Shown in pieces: positions 4,749 to 6,551 of a stretch of 6,551 nucleotides of DNA (within the stretch, counting starts at the first letter, position 1; each line of letters starts with the position of its first letter). The position numbers were made by a program, and so were the translations under genes. The DNA is from Alphaproteobacteria bacterium (GTDB taxonomy: Bacteria > Pseudomonadota > Alphaproteobacteria > Rhizobiales > Rhizobiaceae), in NCBI GenBank assembly GCA_017308345.1, contig JAFKFE010000359.1, positions 1 to 6,551 on the forward strand, read 5' to 3'. A model generated the notes under the pieces. That model made no database searches. It was not told where the DNA came from and saw nothing but the letters and a program-made list of their open reading frames with translations.

Positions 4749-5347
4749 GAATAGCGCTGCTCGCGCCACGGGTCGCCATACATGTGATAGCCGCGCAACT
4801 CCCAGAAGCCCGGCTCGTCGCGATCGGTGAACTGCAGACCGTTCACCCATTTGGCCGACTTCCAGAAATAGAGATGCGGGACCAGCAGCCGGGCCGGACC
4901 GCCATGGTCGGGCGTGATCGGCTTGCCCTCATAGAGCAGGGCAACCATCGCCTTGCCGGTGACGAGGTCCTTGGTCGGCACATTGGTGGAATAGCCGTCG
5001 AAGGACAGCGCCAGCGTGTAGGCGGTCGGCGGCTCGATGCCGGCGTCGGCGAGGACGTCGTCGATCATCACGCCTTGCCAGGGCGTGTTGAACTTGGTCC
5101 AGGCCGTGACGCAATGGATGTCGCGCGTCATCTTGCTTTGCGGCAGGGCGTTGAATTCGGCCCAGTTCCATTTCTTGATCGGCCTTGGCCCCTGCTTGAG
5201 AGTGAAGGACCAGTCCTCGGCGCGCACGCGTGGCGTCGGCCCTGCCGAGAGAACCGGGAAACCCTGTTCCAGATATTGGCCGGGCGGGATGCGCGCGTCG
5301 GTGTCGGACGGGGGGCGCCGTCCGGAAAAGAAGCCGCGTGTCACCAT
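4736..5347 (-). CDS. Cytosolic sulfite-oxidase-fold molybdopterin oxidoreductase
   Basis: A 203-residue protein with the catalytic domain fold of the sulfite oxidase/MsrP (YedY) superfamily. RDIHCVTAWTKF (75-86) carries the cysteine C79 expected to ligate molybdenum, and HGGPARLLVPHLYFWKSAKWV (148-168) is the conserved cofactor-binding stretch. It lacks the C-terminal dimerisation domain of true sulfite oxidases, the haem domain, and any Tat signal or membrane anchor, so it should act in the cytoplasm as a single-domain enzyme. The ATG at 5347 is preceded by AAGGA about 9 bases upstream. It is the first gene of a two-gene unit with the FAD reductase downstream, which replaces the membrane haem partner used by MsrP. 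The substrate is unknown: sulfite, a sulfoxide or an N-oxide are possible. No evident frameshift or missing core residue. Confidence 0.87.
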   Translation of the reverse strand: MVTRGFFSGRRPPSDTDARIPPGQYLEQGFPVLSAGPTPRVRAEDWSFTLKQGPRPIKKWNWAEFNALPQSKMTRDIHCVTAWTKFNTPWQGVMIDDVLADAGIEPPTAYTLALSFDGYSTNVPTKDLVTGKAMVALLYEGKPITPDHGGPARLLVPHLYFWKSAKWVNGLQFTDRDEPGFWELRGYHMYGDPWREQRYSSDP

Positions 5348-5431
5348 CGATACATTCCTTGCGCCGGATTTGGCCGATCACGGGGAGTGTTCTCGAAGAC
5401 GTCACGAGGGGCAACAGAAATCTTGTGCGGC

Positions 5432-5460
5432 AGGGCCCGCCGGAAAATCCGACGGGCCCT
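5432..5460 (-). terminator. Probable terminator of the protease gene
   Basis: On the minus strand AGGGCCCGTCGG and CCGGCGGGCCCT form a 12-bp stem with a 5-base ATTTT loop, starting 13 bases after the protease stop codon. The single imperfect pair is a permitted U-G in the minus-strand RNA but an A-C mismatch in the plus-strand RNA, which supports the minus orientation. No clean T-run follows, so termination may be incomplete. It separates the protease from the molybdopterin operon. Confidence 0.7.
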
Positions 5461-5473
5461 TGCGAAGCCCGCC

Positions 5474-6551
5474 TCAACCGGCGGCGAAGGGCACCGCGAC
5501 GAATATCTGCGAATCGCCGCGATCGATCAGCAGGAGCACCGACTTCTTGCCGGACTTGCCGGCCTCGGCGATTGCCTGGTTGGCCTGCCTTGCCGTCCTG
5601 ACCGGCATCTGGTCGACGCCGACGATGACATCGCCGGGTTGGATGCCGGCCGCTGAAGCCTCCTTGTCCGGATTGACCCGCTCGACCACCGCCCCGTGCT
5701 GGTTGTCGGCGAGGTTGAGCTGGTCGCGGATATCAGGCGTGAGGTCGGTCAGGCCGAGGCCGAGCGAGGGAACGCGCTGGCTGGCCGACGGACTGCCGCC
5801 TTCATTGCCCGCCGAGGCAGTCTTCTGATCATCGGTGTTGCGGCCGACATCGGCGGAAATCTGCATCGTCTTGCCCTTGCGCCAGACATCGAGCGTTTCC
5901 TTGACGCCCGGCGACACGTCGGCGACGGCGCGCGACAGGTCCTTCGGGTCCTTGATCTGCTCGCCGGCGAAGCCGGTGATGACGTCGCCGGTTTCGATAC
6001 CGGCCTTTGCCGCGGGTGAGCCCGGCGTCACGGCCGAGACCAGCGCTCCACCCGCATGATCGAGGCCGATGGCGCTGGCGACATCCTGGGTGACCGGCTG
6101 GATCTGAACGCCGAGATAGCCGTATTCGATGTCGCCGCCCTTCATCAGCTTGGCGACGACCTTCTGCGCCTGATCCGAAGGAATGGCGAAGCCGACGCCG
6201 ACACTGCCGCCGTTGGGCGAATAAATCGCGGTGTTGATGCCGACGACGTTGCCGTTGACGTCGACCAGCGGGCCGCCGGAATTGCCGTGGTTGATCGGCG
6301 CGTCGATCTGGATGAAGTTGTCGAATGGCCCGCTATGCAGATCGCGGCCGCGCGCCGAGACGATACCGGCGGTGACCGTGGTGCCGATACCGAACGGATC
6401 GCCGATCGCCAGCACCTGGTCGCCGGTCATCAGCTTGTTGGAATCGCCCCATTTCACGGTCGGCAGCGGCTTGTCGGCCTTGATCTTGAGCACCGCCAGA
6501 TCGTGCTTTGCGTCGTGGCCGACGAGCTTGGCGGGAAGCTCGGTGCCGTCG
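5474..6551 (-). CDS. DegP/HtrA (Do) family periplasmic serine protease, 5' end missing
   Basis: The gene enters from the right edge; 358 codons up to the stop at 5474 are visible, so the signal peptide and catalytic histidine lie outside. Numbering from the first whole codon, the visible part starts inside the trypsin-like domain. HDLAVLKI holds the catalytic aspartate D17 (6500-6502), and GNSGGPLVD holds the catalytic serine S91 (6278-6280). PDZ domain 1 covers about 140-237 (YLGVQIQPVT, AGIETGDVITG). A linker rich in Ser, Gly and Asn follows at about 238-259, then PDZ domain 2 at about 263-355 (AGIQPGDVIVGVDQ). Two PDZ domains are typical of DegP/DegQ/MucD proteins, which degrade or refold misfolded envelope proteins. 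A GTG at 6493 is internal, since the upstream codons (DGTELPAKLVGHDAKHD) are plainly protease sequence. Which Do paralogue this is cannot be settled here, so no symbol is given. Confidence 0.93.
   Translation of the reverse strand, partial: DGTELPAKLVGHDAKHDLAVLKIKADKPLPTVKWGDSNKLMTGDQVLAIGDPFGIGTTVTAGIVSARGRDLHSGPFDNFIQIDAPINHGNSGGPLVDVNGNVVGINTAIYSPNGGSVGVGFAIPSDQAQKVVAKLMKGGDIEYGYLGVQIQPVTQDVASAIGLDHAGGALVSAVTPGSPAAKAGIETGDVITGFAGEQIKDPKDLSRAVADVSPGVKETLDVWRKGKTMQISADVGRNTDDQKTASAGNEGGSPSASQRVPSLGLGLTDLTPDIRDQLNLADNQHGAVVERVNPDKEASAAGIQPGDVIVGVDQMPVRTARQANQAIAEAGKSGKKSVLLLIDRGDSQIFVAVPFAAG

Noticed and set aside
5395..5425. A possible -35 TTGCCC and -10 AACACT for the molybdopterin operon on the minus strand
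   Set aside because: The spacing is 17 bases, but the -10 matches at only 3 of 6 positions, no better than chance.
4394..5656. A 420-codon plus-strand open frame across the molybdopterin operon and the protease end
   Set aside because: It spans three genes in antisense and the strong hairpin at 5432-5460, with no recognisable domain.

Overview
The window looks like chromosomal DNA of a GC-rich alphaproteobacterium of the Rhizobiales, most likely Mesorhizobium. The best taxonomic clue is a tandem set of small secreted proteins of the DUF680 type, a family I know as essentially confined to Mesorhizobium. Two intergenic palindromic elements that I recognise as rhizobial-type dispersed repeats support this. 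No transposase, integrase, CRISPR array, tRNA or rRNA is visible.

Layout. Positions 1-691 (minus strand) hold three tandem DUF680-like genes, the leftmost cut by the window edge. They are separated by short spacers, each with a GC-rich perfect hairpin. Their likely common promoter lies in an AT-rich patch near 860-888. Positions 692-1217 form a long non-coding stretch with two notable inverted repeats. Positions 1218-1394 (plus strand) are a cobalamin riboswitch aptamer, followed by an expression platform that can hide the ribosome binding site of the next gene. Positions 1509-3934 (plus strand) are a two-gene operon: a GbcA-like Rieske non-heme iron oxygenase and its hybrid flavin/NAD/plant-type 2Fe-2S reductase, separated by a REP-like palindrome. 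Converging on it from the minus strand (3971-5347) is a second two-gene redox operon: a cytosolic sulfite-oxidase-fold molybdopterin protein followed by a small FAD/NAD reductase without a ferredoxin domain. A strong hairpin at 5432-5460 separates this pair from the 3' part of a DegP/HtrA (Do) protease gene that runs off the right edge (5474-6551, minus).

How the genes work together. The oxygenase and its reductase form a complete electron chain, NAD(P)H to FAD to 2Fe-2S to Rieske cluster to mononuclear iron, of the kind that N-demethylates glycine betaine and similar quaternary amines. Placing this chain under a B12 riboswitch is the most interesting point of the window: it suggests the operon is shut off when cobalamin is plentiful, so it may supply a B12-independent route in one-carbon or methyl metabolism, or act in corrinoid metabolism. 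The molybdoenzyme/reductase pair is a second, independent two-component redox system of unknown substrate. The DUF680 cluster and the protease belong to envelope biology and have no evident link to the two redox operons.
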